This document shows positions 1 through 8,692 of a stretch of 64,000 nucleotides of DNA, piece after piece (position 1 is the stretch's first letter; every line of letters starts with the position of its first letter). Below the pieces are notes generated by a model that worked only from the letters and a program-made list of their open reading frames with translations, was not told the DNA's origin and ran no database searches. Source of the stretch: VAZQ01 sp963725065 (GTDB lineage Bacteria > Pseudomonadota > Alphaproteobacteria > Rhizobiales > Xanthobacteraceae). The translations under genes and the position numbers were made by a program. Location: assembly GCA_963725065.1 (NCBI GenBank), contig CAVRXD010000004.1:1-64000 (forward strand), in the 5' to 3' direction.

Positions 1-594
1 ATGTTCATCACCATCGCGCCGCAGACGGGCATCAAGACACTGCCGGCCTTGATCGAAGCGGCAAAGCAGAAGCCGGGCGAAATTTCCTACGCCGTCTCCG
101 GGCGCGGCCGTCAAAGCCATCTTACCGGCGAGATGCTGCAAAGACGGGCCGGCATCAAGCTGCTGATGGTCCCCTATTCCGGCGGTCCGGCACAGGCGCT
201 GAGCGATCTGATGGGAGAACGGGTCCAGATGCTGATCGAAGGCGGCACCGCCCTGATCGGCGCCATGCAGTCCGGCAAGCTGCACGCGCTGGCCGTCGGA
301 TCGCAGACCCGGCTGGCGGAATTTCCCGATCTGCCGGCCGCCGCGGAGACCATTCCGGACTTCAGGTCCGCGGGCTGGATGGTGATGGTGGCACCGGCGG
401 GAACGCCGGAACACATCGTTCGGAAGGTAAGCGACGATCTCAACGTCATCCTCAACAATCCAGAGGTGCGCAGCAAGCTTGCGGCGGTCGGCAGCTACGC
501 GCGCCCGATGTCGCCGCAGGACACGACCACTTTCATCCAGACCGAGCAGCGCATCTGGGGCCCGCTGCTCGACGAACTGTCGCGCGGTCAGTAA
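1..594 (+). CDS. Bug/TctC-family solute-binding protein, 5'-truncated by window edge
   Basis: C-terminal part of a periplasmic binding protein of the Bug family (receptor of tripartite tricarboxylate transporters), which captures carboxylates and similar small acids. About 197 residues are visible against about 320 for the family, so the signal peptide and first lobe lie outside the window and the ATG at position 1 is probably an internal Met. Seen: the VPYSGGPAQALSDL block (residues 57-70) and PAGTPEHIVRKVSDDL near residue 133, both typical of the family. No TctA or TctB membrane genes follow; the next gene is an LLM monooxygenase on the other strand, ending convergently 43 bp away. The ligand cannot be read from sequence. 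Confidence 0.85.
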   Translation: MFITIAPQTGIKTLPALIEAAKQKPGEISYAVSGRGRQSHLTGEMLQRRAGIKLLMVPYSGGPAQALSDLMGERVQMLIEGGTALIGAMQSGKLHALAVGSQTRLAEFPDLPAAAETIPDFRSAGWMVMVAPAGTPEHIVRKVSDDLNVILNNPEVRSKLAAVGSYARPMSPQDTTTFIQTEQRIWGPLLDELSRGQ

Positions 595-637
595 GCGCGC
601 GAAGCGCGGAACGCTCGCGGGATCGCTGGCGCGGATT

Positions 638-1963
638 CTAGTTGAGATTGTCCCGCAGCGTCGAACCGGTATAGGTCTTCTTGGATAGCCCGCGGCGTTG
701 CAGCTCCGGAACGACGAGCTCGACGAACTCGCGGATGTTGTCCATGGCCGAATAGCCGCGTCCCAGGATGAAGCCGCCGTTGGCGCCGGACGCAACGTGT
801 ATCTCCTCCAGCTTGTCGACAATCGACTTCGGCGTGCCGGTCGCGACCAGGATGCGATCGACCAGGAAGCGGCGGCCGAACTCCTCCACGGTCTGCGCGG
901 GGTCCGTCGTCTTGAGAAGCTCGTCGAAGCTTCCGTAGTTTCCCTTCTGCGCGCGCACCTCGTCGGCGAAGTCGGCGAGGCGCATGCCGGACCTGGCCTT
1001 GGAGAAATCGACATTGTATTGGGCCGACATTTCCACCAGACCGGCTTCCGGTCTGATCGCGGCCAGATAGCGCCGCTCCTTTTCGGCGGCGTCGGCCTCC
1101 GATTCGGCGACCTGAATCCGGATCGACCAGAGAATGCCGACGTCGCGCGGCTTGCGGCCGACCGAGGCCAGTTTCGCATCGAGCGCCGCGCGATGCTGCT
1201 TCATGGTGGCAACCGTGCGGCGTGTGCTGAACTGCATGTCGGCGTAGGTGGCGGCCAGGTCCATGCCGGGACCGGAAAGACCGGCCTGGATGATGACGGG
1301 CCGCTGTTGCGGCGACGGCAATGCCGGAAGCGGGCCGCGGACGTTGAAATACCGGCCGTGGTGATCGATCCGGTGCACCTTGGCCGGATCCGCGAAAATG
1401 CCCTTCTCGCGGTCGCCGATCAGCGCATCTTTTTCGACGCTGTCCCACAGCTTGCAGGCAACCTCGAGAAACTCCTGCGCGCGTTCGTAGCGCTCGTCGT
1501 GATCCATCATGGTGTCGAAGCCGTAATTCGCGGCCTCGTTCTTGTAGGCCGACGTTACGGCATTCCAGGCGATCCGCCCGCGTGTCACGTGGTCGAGTGC
1601 GTTGAAGAAACGCGCGACATAGAACGGGTGATGATAGGTCGTCGACATGGTGAGCGCGAAGCCCACGCCGGACGCGGCCTTGGCCATCAGCGGAATCATC
1701 GGCGCCATGTCATGGCGGGGCCATTTGGCGCCATAGCGGACCGGGGCCTCGTGGTTGCCCCCGTAGTCCTCGGGGGTGCCGCCGGTGTCGCCGAAGAACA
1801 GCATATCCATCACGCCGCGCTGCGCGATGCGCGCGATGTCCTCGTAGAATTCCGACGTGCTGTAATAGTCGTATCCGATCCACGAGCCAGGCAGCCGCCA
1901 CAGATAATCCGTGTGCAGAAACGACAGATCGGCGGCGAGATGGATGGTCTGAGATTCGGACAT
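638..1963 (-). CDS. LLM-class flavin-dependent monooxygenase (NtaA/SnaA/DszA type)
   Basis: Two-component FMNH2-dependent monooxygenase of the bacterial luciferase-like superfamily, NtaA/DszA branch, whose members oxidise nitrogen- or sulfur-containing organics using FMNH2 from a partner reductase. 441 residues from the chosen ATG, the usual family length. Seen: an N-terminal LSFLHTDYLWRLPGSW strand, VGFALTMSTTYHHPFYVARF, GRIAWNAVTSAYKNEAANYG (the W-N-x-V-T block of the family) and QAGLSGPGMDLAATYAD. An in-frame extension upstream to 2134 overlaps the divergent gene and has no family similarity, so the start at 1963 is preferred. No flavin reductase lies nearby. Substrate unknown; the neighbouring decarboxylase-like protein suggests an aromatic or heterocyclic acid, by inference only. 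Confidence 0.85.
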   Translation of the reverse strand: MSESQTIHLAADLSFLHTDYLWRLPGSWIGYDYYSTSEFYEDIARIAQRGVMDMLFFGDTGGTPEDYGGNHEAPVRYGAKWPRHDMAPMIPLMAKAASGVGFALTMSTTYHHPFYVARFFNALDHVTRGRIAWNAVTSAYKNEAANYGFDTMMDHDERYERAQEFLEVACKLWDSVEKDALIGDREKGIFADPAKVHRIDHHGRYFNVRGPLPALPSPQQRPVIIQAGLSGPGMDLAATYADMQFSTRRTVATMKQHRAALDAKLASVGRKPRDVGILWSIRIQVAESEADAAEKERRYLAAIRPEAGLVEMSAQYNVDFSKARSGMRLADFADEVRAQKGNYGSFDELLKTTDPAQTVEEFGRRFLVDRILVATGTPKSIVDKLEEIHVASGANGGFILGRGYSAMDNIREFVELVVPELQRRGLSKKTYTGSTLRDNLN

Positions 1964-2126
1964 GCAGCTGGTTGCTTGGCAGGGGCGGGATGTTAACGGA
2001 ACAACCGACGTTGTGCCAGCGAAGCTGCCACGCACGCGAGTTGCATCGTCCGATGGGCGGAAGACGAAACTTGCAATGACAGTCGTGCGCGACCACGATG
2101 CAGAGAGATGCCGGAGGCCTAAACGG

Positions 2127-3134
2127 GTGCCCAAGCTTCAGATCAGCTTCGCCGGTTGCCCCTACGATCGGCTCAATCCCGTCATGAGCGGGCGTGTGCC
2201 GATCGAGGGATGCGACGTCAATTTCTTCCCGCTGCGGCCCGAAGAGCTTTTTCCGCGGGTCTATCATACGCAGGATTTCGACGTGACCGAACTCTCCGCC
2301 AGTTCGCACATCCTGACGAGCCTGCGCGGCGATGCGGACTACCTGGGCATACCGGCGTTCGTGTCACGGGTTTTCCGGCACGGCGACATCTATATCCGCA
2401 CCGACCGCGACATTCGCACGCCGGAGGATCTGCGCGGCAGGATCGTCGGGGTTCCGGAGTATCAGATGACCGCCGCGCTGTGGATACGCGGCATTCTTTC
2501 CGACGAATACGGCGTCAAGACCTCGGACATCCGCTGGCGCAACGGCGGCCTCCAGCGTCCGGGTCGCGGGGAGCGAACTCCGATTTCGCTTCCCCCGAGC
2601 ATCGAGCTCCAGACTATTGCGGCCGACAAGACCTTGTCCGGCATGCTCGCCGATGGCGAGATCGATGCGCTGATCACGGCGGTACGGCCGCTGTGCTTCA
2701 CCGAGAAGGCGCCGAACGTGGGACGGCTGTTTCCCGATTTCCGCGCGGCCGAAGAGGCATATTATCGCAAGACCGGCATGTTCCCGATCATGCACATGAT
2801 GGGCGTGCGGCGTTCGTTGGCGGCAGCGCATCCTTGGCTCCCCGGCAGCATCCTCAAGGCATGCCTGCAGGCGCGAACCATCGCTCTGGAAGAAATGAAA
2901 TCGACGGGCATGTTCTACGCCATGCTGCCGTGGCTGTCGGACGATCTCTCCCGCGCCGAGGCCGTCATGGGTCCGAACATGTGGCCCTATGGCGTGACCT
3001 CCAATCGCAAGGAGCTCGAGGCGATGCTGGGATGGTCCTTCGAGCAGGGATTGGCGCCGAGGCAGGGGACCGTCGAGGAAGTGTTCGCGCCGGGTCTGAC
3101 AGAAGCCAGGTGGGACACCGGCCATTCCCCTTGA
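2127..3134 (+). CDS. 4,5-dihydroxyphthalate decarboxylase-like / substrate-binding-fold protein
   Basis: 335-residue protein resembling the Pht5 (4,5-dihydroxyphthalate decarboxylase) group, which has the fold of periplasmic binding proteins of the NMT1 type but no signal peptide. Seen: QISFAGCPYDRLNPVMSG at the N terminus, FDVTELSASSHI, a RTPEDLRGRIVGVPEYQ segment and FPIMHMMGVRR. A GTG at 2127 is chosen because a GGAGG lies about 8 bases upstream and family similarity starts immediately after it; an in-frame ATG at 2076 would add 17 basic, unrelated residues. It is divergent from the LLM monooxygenase with a 163-bp gap, so the two may share a promoter region. It may be an enzyme or a cytosolic or periplasmic binding protein; the sequence does not settle this. 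Confidence 0.75.
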   Translation: MPKLQISFAGCPYDRLNPVMSGRVPIEGCDVNFFPLRPEELFPRVYHTQDFDVTELSASSHILTSLRGDADYLGIPAFVSRVFRHGDIYIRTDRDIRTPEDLRGRIVGVPEYQMTAALWIRGILSDEYGVKTSDIRWRNGGLQRPGRGERTPISLPPSIELQTIAADKTLSGMLADGEIDALITAVRPLCFTEKAPNVGRLFPDFRAAEEAYYRKTGMFPIMHMMGVRRSLAAAHPWLPGSILKACLQARTIALEEMKSTGMFYAMLPWLSDDLSRAEAVMGPNMWPYGVTSNRKELEAMLGWSFEQGLAPRQGTVEEVFAPGLTEARWDTGHSP

Positions 3135-3201
3135 GACCTGCTGACGCGGGTGACGAGTGCAACGGCAAACGGCCGAATACCTTGGACGTTTGACGCTCAA
3201 A

Positions 3202-4197
3202 CTAATCTTCCTGCTTCACCCCCGCAGCCCGCGCAATTTGCTGCCAACGCGGGATTTCGCTCTCAATTTGCAATCGCATGATCTCTGGTGAGCTCATCGC
3301 GTTGTCGAGGCCCATCTTGACCAGCCGGGATCGATAATCCTCGCTCTGAGCCAAAGTTGCCAGCTCGGTCGACAGCCGGCCGAGAACCGCTTCCGGCATT
3401 CTGGGGGGCCCGAAGAGCCCGTACCAGATGCCGATCGTCGATTTCCCGTAGCCGTACTCTGAGAGAGTCTTGAGATCGGGGAACGCGGCCATACGGTTTT
3501 CAGTTGTGACGGCAAGGGGTTTCATTCTTCCGGCCTTCATATGAGGGCCGCCGCTGGTCTCGGTCGCATAATAGATGTCGATCTGGCTCGCCATGATATC
3601 GGTCATTGCGGGCACGGCGCCGCGATACGGAACATGGATCATCTTGAGCCCGGCTTCCGCGCACAGCATCTCCGCTCCGAAATGCTGCGGCGTACCGGGG
3701 CCCGGCGATCCGAACGTGTGTTTGCCCGGGTTGCTTTTGACGATGTCGATCAGCTCCGGCAGCGTACTGGCCGGAAAATCCGGTCGCGACACGATGATCA
3801 TCGGTTGCGCCGCCAGCCGAGCGATTGACGTTACGTCCTTCCGCGGGTCAAAGCGCAGCGTTTTGTAGAGCGCCGGCTTCAGGGTGAGCTGGATCGAGCC
3901 CATCACCAGCGTATGACCGTCTGGCTCTGTTTTCAGCACGCCTTCGGTCCCGATATCGCCGCCCGCTCCGGGCCGATTCTCGACGACCACAGGCTTGCCG
4001 AGTTGATCCTGGAGCTTCTGCGCAATAATTCTCGCCAGAACGTCGTTCACGCCACCGGCGGCATTGGGGACGATAATTTGAATGGCCTTTGTCGGAAACG
4101 ACTGAGCCTTGGCGATCGAAGGGAGCGCCGCCGCGGTCATCAATCCAAGAGTGAACGCCCGTCTTTCAATTGTGGCAGCCTGCACGCGCCTTCCCAT
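3202..4197 (-). CDS. Bug/TctC-family tripartite tricarboxylate transporter substrate-binding protein
   Basis: Full-length periplasmic Bug-family binding protein, 331 residues. An N-terminal ERRAFTLG followed by a hydrophobic stretch and AKAQ suggests export with cleavage near residue 31. Seen: FPTKAIQIIVPNAAGGVNDV, VVENRPGAGGDIGTE (ligand-pocket strand), PDGHTLVMGS and IHVPYRGAVPAMTDIMA, the four diagnostic blocks. The start at 4197 has GGGAGAGGA just upstream; a longer reading frame to 4275 has no signal-like start. It sits 87 bp downstream of the CoA-transferase gene on the same strand, so it may be the last gene of the hydratase-dehydrogenase-transferase operon and supply its substrate. 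No TctAB genes are present. Confidence 0.9.
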   Translation of the reverse strand: MGRRVQAATIERRAFTLGLMTAAALPSIAKAQSFPTKAIQIIVPNAAGGVNDVLARIIAQKLQDQLGKPVVVENRPGAGGDIGTEGVLKTEPDGHTLVMGSIQLTLKPALYKTLRFDPRKDVTSIARLAAQPMIIVSRPDFPASTLPELIDIVKSNPGKHTFGSPGPGTPQHFGAEMLCAEAGLKMIHVPYRGAVPAMTDIMASQIDIYYATETSGGPHMKAGRMKPLAVTTENRMAAFPDLKTLSEYGYGKSTIGIWYGLFGPPRMPEAVLGRLSTELATLAQSEDYRSRLVKMGLDNAMSSPEIMRLQIESEIPRWQQIARAAGVKQED

Positions 4198-4284
4198 GTC
4201 GTGTCCTCTCCCGATACGTCTTGTTTTTTCGCCTCCTGACCTTGGGCGATTTTCAAGTATCACTGAATAACACAAACCGTCGCG

Positions 4285-5451
4285 CTAGATCGCATGGGTG
4301 CGCCGTAACGCCCCGATCGCATCCTCGTCGAATCCAAGCTCCTTGAGAATTTCATCGGTGTGCTCGCCGAGTTCCGGTGGCGGGCGGACGTCGATCTCAC
4401 GGCTGCCGTCGACCCGGACCGGTCTGCGCGGGGCGGTCAACGTGCCATGCTTGGCATGCTCGATCTCGTAGAAGACATCGAGATGCCGGACCTGCGGATC
4501 GGCTTCCAGGTCCTGCAGTTCATTCTCCACGCCGAAGGGCACGACGGCTGCCTCAAGACGCACCACCCATTCCGCGCGGTCGCGCGTGCGGAAGATGTCG
4601 CTCAGGTCGGCAGCCAGTGTCTCGTAGGCGAGAATGCGATCCTTGCGCGCGGGATATTTCTCGATCCAGTCGGGGCGCTCGACCGCCCGGCAAAGGCCCT
4701 GGAAGAACTTGTTGAGCATGGAGGCATGCAAGCCGACGCGCTTGCCGTCCCGACACGTCAGGGAATAGGCCTGTGACGTCGCCGCCCGCTCATAGACCGG
4801 AATGGGTTGGCGCCTTGCGAAGAACGATGTGATCGGCTCGATCGCGAGCCCGATCATCGATTCCAGCAGATTGACCTCGACCAACCGCCCCTGTCCGGTC
4901 CGCCCCCGTTCGACCAATGCGCTGAGAACCCCGATCGTGGCGTAGAAGCTCGTCACCGGATCGGCGATCGCTGGTCCAACGACGCGGGGATCATCCGCCC
5001 GGCGATGACGGCTCATCCAGCCCGACAGCGCCTGTCCGACGGTGTCGAATGCCGGACGGTTGGCGTATGGACCGTTTGGACCGAACCCGGTGATGGCACA
5101 ATAAATCAGCTTCGGGTTGACCGGCTGCAGGCTGGCGTAATCGGCGCCGACCTTTTCCATCACGCCCGGCCGCGAGTTGCTGATCAAGGCATCGGCGCTG
5201 CGGACCAGCCGGTGCAATACCTCCCGGCCAGCGGGCATGGAATAGTCCAATGTGATCGATCGCTTGTCGCGATTGTGCGCCTGAAACTGCGGGCTGTAGA
5301 GACCGTGCTCGTCGGCCCGGAACTTGTCGCCCTTCGCCGGCCATTCGACCTTGATGACGTCCGCACCCATCTCGGCCAGCAGCAACGCCGCGAATGGTCC
5401 GGTGATGAAAGCGCCGAGGTCCAGAATTCGAGTTCCTTGCAGCATCTTCAT
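4285..5451 (-). CDS. CaiB/BaiF-family CoA-transferase (class III)
   Basis: Class III CoA-transferase, moving CoA between carboxylic acids through a mixed anhydride on an aspartate. 388 residues, a normal single-chain family member. Seen: GTRILDLGAFITGPFAALLLAEMGADVIKVE at the N terminus (split here over residues 6-36), NRDKRSITLDY, YCAITGFGPNGPYANRPAFD and the catalytic aspartate in PAIADPVTSFYA at about Asp164. The C terminus ends ELGEHTDEILKELGF, usual for the family. It is four bases downstream of the acyl-CoA dehydrogenase stop, so the two are co-transcribed. Likely role: activating or recycling the acid that the dehydrogenase and hydratase then process. The donor and acceptor acids are unknown. 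Confidence 0.92.
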   Translation of the reverse strand: MKMLQGTRILDLGAFITGPFAALLLAEMGADVIKVEWPAKGDKFRADEHGLYSPQFQAHNRDKRSITLDYSMPAGREVLHRLVRSADALISNSRPGVMEKVGADYASLQPVNPKLIYCAITGFGPNGPYANRPAFDTVGQALSGWMSRHRRADDPRVVGPAIADPVTSFYATIGVLSALVERGRTGQGRLVEVNLLESMIGLAIEPITSFFARRQPIPVYERAATSQAYSLTCRDGKRVGLHASMLNKFFQGLCRAVERPDWIEKYPARKDRILAYETLAADLSDIFRTRDRAEWVVRLEAAVVPFGVENELQDLEADPQVRHLDVFYEIEHAKHGTLTAPRRPVRVDGSREIDVRPPPELGEHTDEILKELGFDEDAIGALRRTHAI

Positions 5452-5455
5452 GCGG

Positions 5456-6610
5456 TCATTTCACCTTCAAACCCATCAGGCCCGCGATCACGTTGCGCTG
5501 CATTTGCGACGTGCCGGCGGCAATCGTCGTGCTCCGCGAGTCGCGGAAATGGCGCTGCATGTCGAACTCCATGCTGTAGCCAGCGCCGCCGAATATCTGC
5601 ATGCCGGCGTTCGCGATCTTCACATAGGTCTCCGACGCAAACAGCTTGGCCATCGAGATCACCCGAAGGGCATCGGCCGCGTCGTTGCCGACCATCCATG
5701 CGGCGCGCCAGACCAAGGTCCGGGCGGCCTCAAGCTCGGTCTGCAGGTCCGCCAGCATGTGGGCGATTGCCTGGAACGTGCCGATCGAACGGCCGAACTG
5801 CTGCCGGTCTTTGGCATAGCTAAGCGCCAGCTCAAACGCCGCTTGAGACCCGCCGCAATAGCCGGCGGCGGCCGTGATCCGTTCGATCTGCAAGCCGGAC
5901 AGCACGCACGCCCAGCCGTTGTTCTCGCCGCCGACCAAGTGACTCGCGGGTACGCGGACATTGTCGAACGTTAATTCATAGGTCCCGACGCAACGGCGGC
6001 CAAGCATATCGAGCTTGCGCATTTCGAGCCCCGGCGTGTGGTTCGGAACCAGAATCAGCGACATACCCTTGCGGTAGTCAACGGCGGGATCGGTCTTGAC
6101 GTAGACGTTGATGACGTTGTTCTTGGCGCCCGCGCCCGTTGCCCAGATCTTTCGGCCGTTGATGATCCATTCGTCGCCGTCACGGCGCGCGGCGGTCCGC
6201 ATCGAGCCGAGGTCTGAGCCCGCATCGGGCTCGGACATCGAGATCGACATCTTGATTTCGCCCGACAGCAGCTTCGGCAACCAATAGCTCTTCTGCTCCT
6301 GCGAGCCCTTGCGCGCGACGTTGAGGCCGCAGAACACGCTGCCGCCGTAGGCGGTGAAAAAGTCGAAGCTCTTGCGCGCTATCTCGTCGGCCAGCACGAC
6401 CATGTCGAGGGCACTGCCGCCAAGACCGCCGTATTCCTCGGCAAACGGCAGGCGCAACAGGCCCATCTCGACCCACGCGGCATAGAGCGCATCGGGATAT
6501 GCCTGCTCGCGATCCAGCCGACGCACGTAGTCCGGCGTGGCAAGCCGGTCCATCATCTTGCGCACGCTGTCGCGCAAGATGATCTGTTCGTCGCTGAAAG
6601 CGAAATCCAC
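5456..6610 (-). CDS. acyl-CoA dehydrogenase family protein
   Basis: FAD-dependent acyl-CoA dehydrogenase, 384 residues, introducing a double bond into an acyl-CoA and passing electrons to ETF. Seen: SISMSEPDAGSDLGSM (FAD/substrate signature 1), WIINGRKIWATGAGA, LGRRCVGTYELTFDNVRVP, the helix with KDRQQFGRSIGTFQAI, and QIFGGAGYSMEFDMQRHFRDSR near the C terminus. The usual catalytic Glu of the YEGT motif is replaced: the sequence reads IAAGTSQMQRN. A Glu in QIERITAA lies where isovaleryl- and long-chain acyl-CoA dehydrogenases carry their base, so activity remains possible. GTG at 6610 is taken as start, eight bases after the hydratase stop; longer in-frame sequence overlaps the hydratase gene and is not family-like. 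Confidence 0.9.
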   Translation of the reverse strand: MDFAFSDEQIILRDSVRKMMDRLATPDYVRRLDREQAYPDALYAAWVEMGLLRLPFAEEYGGLGGSALDMVVLADEIARKSFDFFTAYGGSVFCGLNVARKGSQEQKSYWLPKLLSGEIKMSISMSEPDAGSDLGSMRTAARRDGDEWIINGRKIWATGAGAKNNVINVYVKTDPAVDYRKGMSLILVPNHTPGLEMRKLDMLGRRCVGTYELTFDNVRVPASHLVGGENNGWACVLSGLQIERITAAAGYCGGSQAAFELALSYAKDRQQFGRSIGTFQAIAHMLADLQTELEAARTLVWRAAWMVGNDAADALRVISMAKLFASETYVKIANAGMQIFGGAGYSMEFDMQRHFRDSRSTTIAAGTSQMQRNVIAGLMGLKVK

Positions 6611-6618
6611 GGCGGACC

Positions 6619-7464
6619 CTACTTGGCGCTTCCGCGCTTGGCCTTCTTCTTGATCGCCTCGTGGCCGCCCATGCCCGGCTTGTACAGACCCTTCATGAAG
6701 TCGCCGATGCCGCTTTCCACCCAGGCTCCCTTCTGCACCAGGTAAAGCTCGTTCTCCTTGGCGGCGCTGTAGTTCATCGCAGCCTCCCAGCCCATATCCA
6801 GCGAGAAGCGATAGGCGTCCTTCGTCGCCTTCAACGCCGCCGGGTCTTTGCCGGCGATTTCGTTGGCCAGCTCCATCACCTCGTCTTCCAGTCGGGCGAG
6901 CGGAACCGAATAATTGACGAAGCCGATTTCCGCCGCCTTCTTTCCGTCGAACCGACGTCCCGTCATTCCGTACAGGAGAGCGTCTCGCGGCCGGAACAGG
7001 TTTGCCAAGGTCTTGGAAACATGGCCTCCGGGAAACAGCCCGAAATTGATCTCGGACAAACCGAACTGCGCCTCGTCCGCGGCGATGGCCAGGTCGCAAC
7101 ACTCGACGTTGGGAAACGCGCCGCCGAAGCAATATCCGTTGATCATCGCGATGGTCGGCTTGGGGAAGAAGCGTAACGTGCGGCCGCGCCATTCCTGCAG
7201 CAGGCGATAGATACGATCGTACTCCTTCGGCTTCTTGCCTTTCAAATCGTAAAAGAATTCCTTGAGGTCCATGCCGGCGCAGAACGAATTTCCGGCGCCG
7301 GTGAGAACCACCACCGCGACGCTGTCGTCGTAGCGCAGGTCTTCCAGCACTTGCGCCATGTCCATCACCAACTGAGGATTCATGGCGTTCTTCTTGTCGG
7401 GGCGATTCATGATGACCTTGGCCACCTTGCCTCGCTGCTCGACCAGCACCGTCTTGTAACCCAT
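6619..7464 (-). CDS. enoyl-CoA hydratase/isomerase family, hydroxycinnamoyl-CoA hydratase-lyase-like
   Basis: Crotonase-fold protein of 281 residues. Overall pattern resembles p-hydroxycinnamoyl-CoA hydratase/lyase (feruloyl-CoA to vanillin plus acetyl-CoA). Seen: VIMNRPDKKNAMNP, the first oxyanion-hole block FCAGMDLKEFF (about 62-71), the second in NGYCFGGAFP (about 110-118) and FGLSEINFGLFPGGHVSK with Glu138, the position of the catalytic glutamate in the hydratase/lyase. The C terminus has a Lys-rich tail. It is the first gene of a minus-strand operon with acyl-CoA dehydrogenase and CoA-transferase and is divergent from the IclR regulator. It could also be an ordinary enoyl-CoA hydratase; the GMDLKE and SEINFG blocks favour the lyase subgroup but do not prove it. 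Confidence 0.88.
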   Translation of the reverse strand: MGYKTVLVEQRGKVAKVIMNRPDKKNAMNPQLVMDMAQVLEDLRYDDSVAVVVLTGAGNSFCAGMDLKEFFYDLKGKKPKEYDRIYRLLQEWRGRTLRFFPKPTIAMINGYCFGGAFPNVECCDLAIAADEAQFGLSEINFGLFPGGHVSKTLANLFRPRDALLYGMTGRRFDGKKAAEIGFVNYSVPLARLEDEVMELANEIAGKDPAALKATKDAYRFSLDMGWEAAMNYSAAKENELYLVQKGAWVESGIGDFMKGLYKPGMGGHEAIKKKAKRGSAK

Positions 7465-7652
7465 TGCCTCTCTCCCGCAGACCAGCCGCTATTGAGCCGG
7501 CTCTGATTATTTGCTGGGCGGTGCATTCGACCGCGTCACGCGCCAGAACTTCGTGTGCGCCTCAGGCGCTTCCCGCTCGGGCCGCGCCTGCTCCGCCGAC
7601 ACGACAGCTTGTTTTGTCAATTTTGGTAGTTTCGGATAATGGACATGTCAAT

Positions 7653-7663
7653 CCATTAAATGG
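7653..7663. promoter_or_regulatory. candidate operator in the hydratase/IclR divergent promoter region
   Basis: The 275 bases between the hydratase operon (start 7464) and the IclR gene (start 7740) must hold both promoters. An inverted repeat CCATT-A-AATGG lies at 7653-7663, inside a locally AT-rich stretch (about 7610-7680) that contrasts with the GC-rich flanks. IclR proteins usually bind such short palindromes in the shared intergenic region. The operator role is inferred from position and symmetry only. Confidence 0.35.
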
Positions 7664-7739
7664 GACAAGGTCCTTGGCATTATGCGTTTGGAATTCGTAT
7701 GGTGCTGGTGCGAGCCGGCCGAAAGCGGAGCGTTTCACG

Positions 7740-8594
7740 ATGCGATCCATGCGAAAGCCTACAGGGCGGTCCCGATTGCCAACGCGGCGACCGACGACCG
7801 GGCGGCGCAACACCGGCAATGCCGCCGGCACCAAGACGAGCTCGGCCAATTCCACCGCCGACCGCGCAATCGATATTCTCTTGCTGTTCACGGAGGAGCG
7901 GCCGACCTGGCTCATGGCGGAGATCTCCGCGCACTTCGATATGCCTCGGAGCACGATCTACCGCTATCTCGCGAGCCTGCGCTCGTATGCCCTGATCGTC
8001 GAGGACGACAGGGGCGGATATCGGCTCGGGCCGAAGATCTTTCCGCTGGCGCAGGCCGCCCGCGCCGGCACCTCGATCTTGAGTGTGGCGCAGCCTTATC
8101 TCGACAAACTCAACCGCGAATTCGGCGAGGCCGTGACGCTCTATGAGCGCGTCGGCCACGAAAGCATTCCGCTGCTGCGGCTCGAGAGCCGCCACAGCGT
8201 GAAGATGATTTACAGCCGCGGCCAGATGCTGCCTTGGCCCGCCGCCGCCAGCTCCAAAGCGCTGCTCGCTTTTGCGCCGCCCGGAGATCAGGAGGCGATC
8301 CTCCAGCTGCTGGTACCCGTGCGCTTTACCGGCAGCACGATCCGGTCTCTTCCCCTGCTGCGGCGGGCGCTGAAGACAATCCGGAAGCAGGGATACGTGT
8401 ACAGCGATCAGGAGCGGGAAGAAGGCGTCCGCGCCGTTGCAGCGCCCATTTTCAGCCGTGGCGAGGGGCTCTATTGCATCACGGTGAGCGGCCCCCTGTT
8501 CCGCCTCACGAACAAGAAGATCCCGCTGATGATCGAAACGGTTTGCAAGACCGCCGCGGACATAACCGAAGGTCTCAAGCAACGCGAATACTGA
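7740..8594 (+). CDS. IclR-family transcriptional regulator
   Basis: 284-residue regulator with an N-terminal winged helix-turn-helix and a C-terminal effector-binding IclR domain. Seen: ADRAIDILLLFTEERPTWLMAEIS followed by FDMPRSTIYRYLASLRSY (recognition helix), GGYRLGPKIFPLAQAAR, then VTLYERVGHESIPLLRLES, WPAAASSKALLAF and REEGVRAVAAPIF, the conserved effector-domain blocks. ATG at 7740 is chosen; the frame is open back to 7464 but without family similarity. A basic, Arg-rich tail of about 30 residues precedes the HTH. Divergent orientation suggests that it controls the hydratase-dehydrogenase-CoA-transferase operon and itself, responding to a pathway acid. Confidence 0.9.
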   Translation: MRSMRKPTGRSRLPTRRPTTGRRNTGNAAGTKTSSANSTADRAIDILLLFTEERPTWLMAEISAHFDMPRSTIYRYLASLRSYALIVEDDRGGYRLGPKIFPLAQAARAGTSILSVAQPYLDKLNREFGEAVTLYERVGHESIPLLRLESRHSVKMIYSRGQMLPWPAAASSKALLAFAPPGDQEAILQLLVPVRFTGSTIRSLPLLRRALKTIRKQGYVYSDQEREEGVRAVAAPIFSRGEGLYCITVSGPLFRLTNKKIPLMIETVCKTAADITEGLKQREY

Positions 8595-8692
8595 AACGCG
8601 AGCCAGGCAGCGGGGTCGACGGCGGCAGCGTCGAGCGCGATCGACGTCGATCAGGCTCGCTGCATGATCGCAACCGCCGACGCAGTTATCCC

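Noticed and set aside
698..1996. 432-codon plus-strand frame opposite the LLM monooxygenase
   Set aside because: Antisense of a clear monooxygenase; no start context.
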